Below the pieces are notes generated by a model. That model ran no database searches. It had not been told where the DNA came from and worked only from the letters and a program-made list of their open reading frames with translations. DNA of 7,161 bases from Stenotrophomonas sp. (lineage in GTDB: Bacteria > Pseudomonadota > Gammaproteobacteria > Xanthomonadales > Xanthomonadaceae): NCBI GenBank assembly GCA_003248565.1, contig QFOV01000168.1:1-7161 (forward strand). Direction: 5' to 3'. Both the position numbers and the translations under genes were made by a program. Positions 5,626 to 7,161 of the stretch are shown here, piece after piece (positions within the stretch are counted from its first letter, which is position 1; every line of letters starts with the position of its first letter).

Positions 5626-7161
5626 TCAAACCCCAACAGGATTAGCCTTCTCCGGATCAATCCCATACTGCTTGATAGCCCGAGCAACATCCTTCGCCGT
5701 CATCTTCCCATCCTTCGCAAGCGCCGCAATGGCCGCATGCGCGATGTAATAACGGTCAACCTCGAAGAAGCGACGCAGGTTGGCGCGGGTATCCGAACGA
5801 CCGAAGCCATCCGTGCCCAGTACCGAATAGGTGGCCGGCACGAATGCGCGGATCTGGTCGGTGTAGGCGCGCACGTAGTCGGTAGCGGCGATGACCGGGC
5901 CCTGGCGGCCTTCCAGCAGCTCGGTGACGTACGGCTTGCGCGGTTCGGCTTCCGGGTGCAGGCGGTTCCAGCGCTCGGCGTCGAAACCATCACGGCGCAG
6001 TTCGTTGAAGCTCGGGCAGCTCCAGATGTCGGCGGTGACGCCGAAATCCTTGTCCAGCAGTTCGGCCGCTGCAATGGCTTCACGCAGGATGGTGCCGCTG
6101 CCCAGCAGCTGCACGCGCAGCTCGCCCTTCTTCGGCTTGCCGGCGTCGGTGAGCAGGTACATGCCCTTGATGATGCCTTCGGCTGCGCCTTCCGGCATGG
6201 CCGGGTGGGCGTAGTTCTCGTTCATCAGGGTGATGTAGTAGTACTCGTCGATCTGGTCTTCCATCATGGCCTTGGTGCCGTGCTGGAGGATGACGGTTAC
6301 TTCGAAACCGAAGGTCGGGTCGTAGCTGCGCACGTTCGGGATGCCGCCAGCGACGATGTGGCTGAAGCCATCTTCGTGCTGCAGGCCTTCGCCGTTCAGC
6401 GTGGTGCGGCCGGCGGTGCCGCCGAGCAGGAAGCCGCGGGTACGCATGTCCGCTGCCTGCCAGGCGATGTCGCCGATGCGCTGGAAGCCGAACATCGAGT
6501 AGTAGATGTAGAACGGCAGCATCGGCACGTTGCTGACCGAGTAGCTGGTACCGGCCGCCATCCACGAGGACATGGCACCCGGCTCGCTGATGCCCTGCTG
6601 CAGCACCTGGCCGCTCTGGTCTTCGCGGTAGTACATGAGCTGGTCGGCGTCGACCGGCTTGTACTTCTGGCCGTACGGGGCGTAGATACCGATCTGGCGG
6701 AACAGGCCTTCCATACCAAAGGTACGCGCTTCGTCGGCGACGATCGGCACCAGGCGCGGGCCCAGCTCCTTGTCACGCAGGCTGATGTTCAGCGTCTGCA
6801 CGAAAGCCATGGTGGTGGAATAGGTGCGCTCGCCGGATTCCTTGAGCAGGCGCTCGTAGGTTTCCAGCTTCGGTGCGACGAAGGACTTGTCGGCCTTCTG
6901 GCGACGCTGCGGCAGGTAGCCGCCCATCGCAGCGCGACGCTCCTGCAGGTACTTCACTTCCGGCGAATCTGGGCCCGGGTGGTAGAACGGCACCTGGCCG
7001 TCCTTGAGCTGCTCGTCGGTGACCGGGATGTTGAAGCGGTCGCGGAAATGGCGGACCGACTCGTCGTCCAGCTTCTTGGTCTGGTGGGTGGGGTTGAGCG
7101 CTTCGCCAGCGCTGCCCATGCCGTAGCCCTTGACCGTCTTGGCCAGGATCACGGTCGGCAT
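5626..7161 (-). CDS. aceE: Pyruvate dehydrogenase E1 component, homodimeric type (C-terminal 511 residues; 5' part outside window)
   Basis: This is the thiamine-diphosphate E1 subunit of the cytoplasmic pyruvate dehydrogenase complex, which decarboxylates pyruvate and acetylates the lipoyl groups of E2 (AceF). The visible part matches, from memory, about residues 370-887 of the 887-residue E. coli enzyme. The landmark catalytic residues are all present in fragment numbering: His38 in VRHFRDRF (E. coli H407), Asp143-Glu144 in ADEARTFGMEG (D521/E522), Glu193 in ISEPGA (E571, which activates the cofactor) and His262 in GLQHEDG (H640). The C-terminal domain carries LGTDGFGRSDTR and FFEVDR and ends in NPVGV before TGA. 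The methionine at the window edge is internal, so the gene continues to the right. Codon use is strongly G+C-rich (43 of 60 bases G/C at 6421-6480), unlike the operon downstream. Nothing suggests damage. Confidence 0.97.
   Translation of the reverse strand: MPTVILAKTVKGYGMGSAGEALNPTHQTKKLDDESVRHFRDRFNIPVTDEQLKDGQVPFYHPGPDSPEVKYLQERRAAMGGYLPQRRQKADKSFVAPKLETYERLLKESGERTYSTTMAFVQTLNISLRDKELGPRLVPIVADEARTFGMEGLFRQIGIYAPYGQKYKPVDADQLMYYREDQSGQVLQQGISEPGAMSSWMAAGTSYSVSNVPMLPFYIYYSMFGFQRIGDIAWQAADMRTRGFLLGGTAGRTTLNGEGLQHEDGFSHIVAGGIPNVRSYDPTFGFEVTVILQHGTKAMMEDQIDEYYYITLMNENYAHPAMPEGAAEGIIKGMYLLTDAGKPKKGELRVQLLGSGTILREAIAAAELLDKDFGVTADIWSCPSFNELRRDGFDAERWNRLHPEAEPRKPYVTELLEGRQGPVIAATDYVRAYTDQIRAFVPATYSVLGTDGFGRSDTRANLRRFFEVDRYYIAHAAIAALAKDGKMTAKDVARAIKQYGIDPEKANPVGV

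Noticed and set aside
6080..6776. Long minus-strand open frames overlapping aceE, and a plus-strand one at 5891-6214
   Set aside because: G+C-rich genes lack stop codons in alternative frames. The aceE frame carries all catalytic motifs, while the others are Arg/Ala/Pro/Ser-rich without motifs.
1..7161. CRISPR array, tRNA or rRNA gene
   Set aside because: I saw no regularly spaced direct repeats and no tRNA-like or rRNA-like stretch. The only gaps without genes are 119 and about 314 bases long.

Overview
The window looks like a piece of a gammaproteobacterial chromosome, most likely Xanthomonadaceae (Stenotrophomonas or Xanthomonas relatives). I judge this from the high-GC homodimeric-type pyruvate dehydrogenase E1 gene at the right edge and the IS3-family end at the left edge. 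The genus is a guess from memory, not a search result. All convincing genes lie on the minus strand, so the biological order runs from high to low coordinates.

Right edge (5626-7161): the 3' part of aceE, a core metabolic gene, followed directly by a clean rho-independent terminator (5579-5604). Next to that terminator is a plausible promoter (5551-5580) that opens a four-gene operon of visibly lower G+C (338-5506). In order the operon encodes a cytosine-C5 DNA methyltransferase, a phosphoribosyltransferase-like protein with an intact PRPP-loop signature, an ORC/CDC6-like P-loop ATPase, and an uncharacterised protein that appears to have two Rossmann-like halves. All three internal junctions are the same 4-base ATGA stop/start overlap, so the four proteins are probably made in a coupled way and act together.

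Left edge (1-337): a short stretch without a convincing gene, then the 5' end of an IS3-family insertion sequence. Its orfA begins at base 23 and runs out of the window.

My reading is that the operon is a horizontally acquired conflict (anti-phage or anti-plasmid) cassette placed between a housekeeping gene and a mobile element. The methyltransferase would mark self DNA. The ORC/CDC6-like ATPase would sense or act on nucleic acid. The PRTase-like protein would be the effector or signal-nucleotide enzyme, and the last protein a candidate ligand sensor or regulator. No nuclease is encoded in the operon, so a classical restriction-modification system does not explain it. The family assignments rest on motifs seen in the sequence; the defence role is inference.
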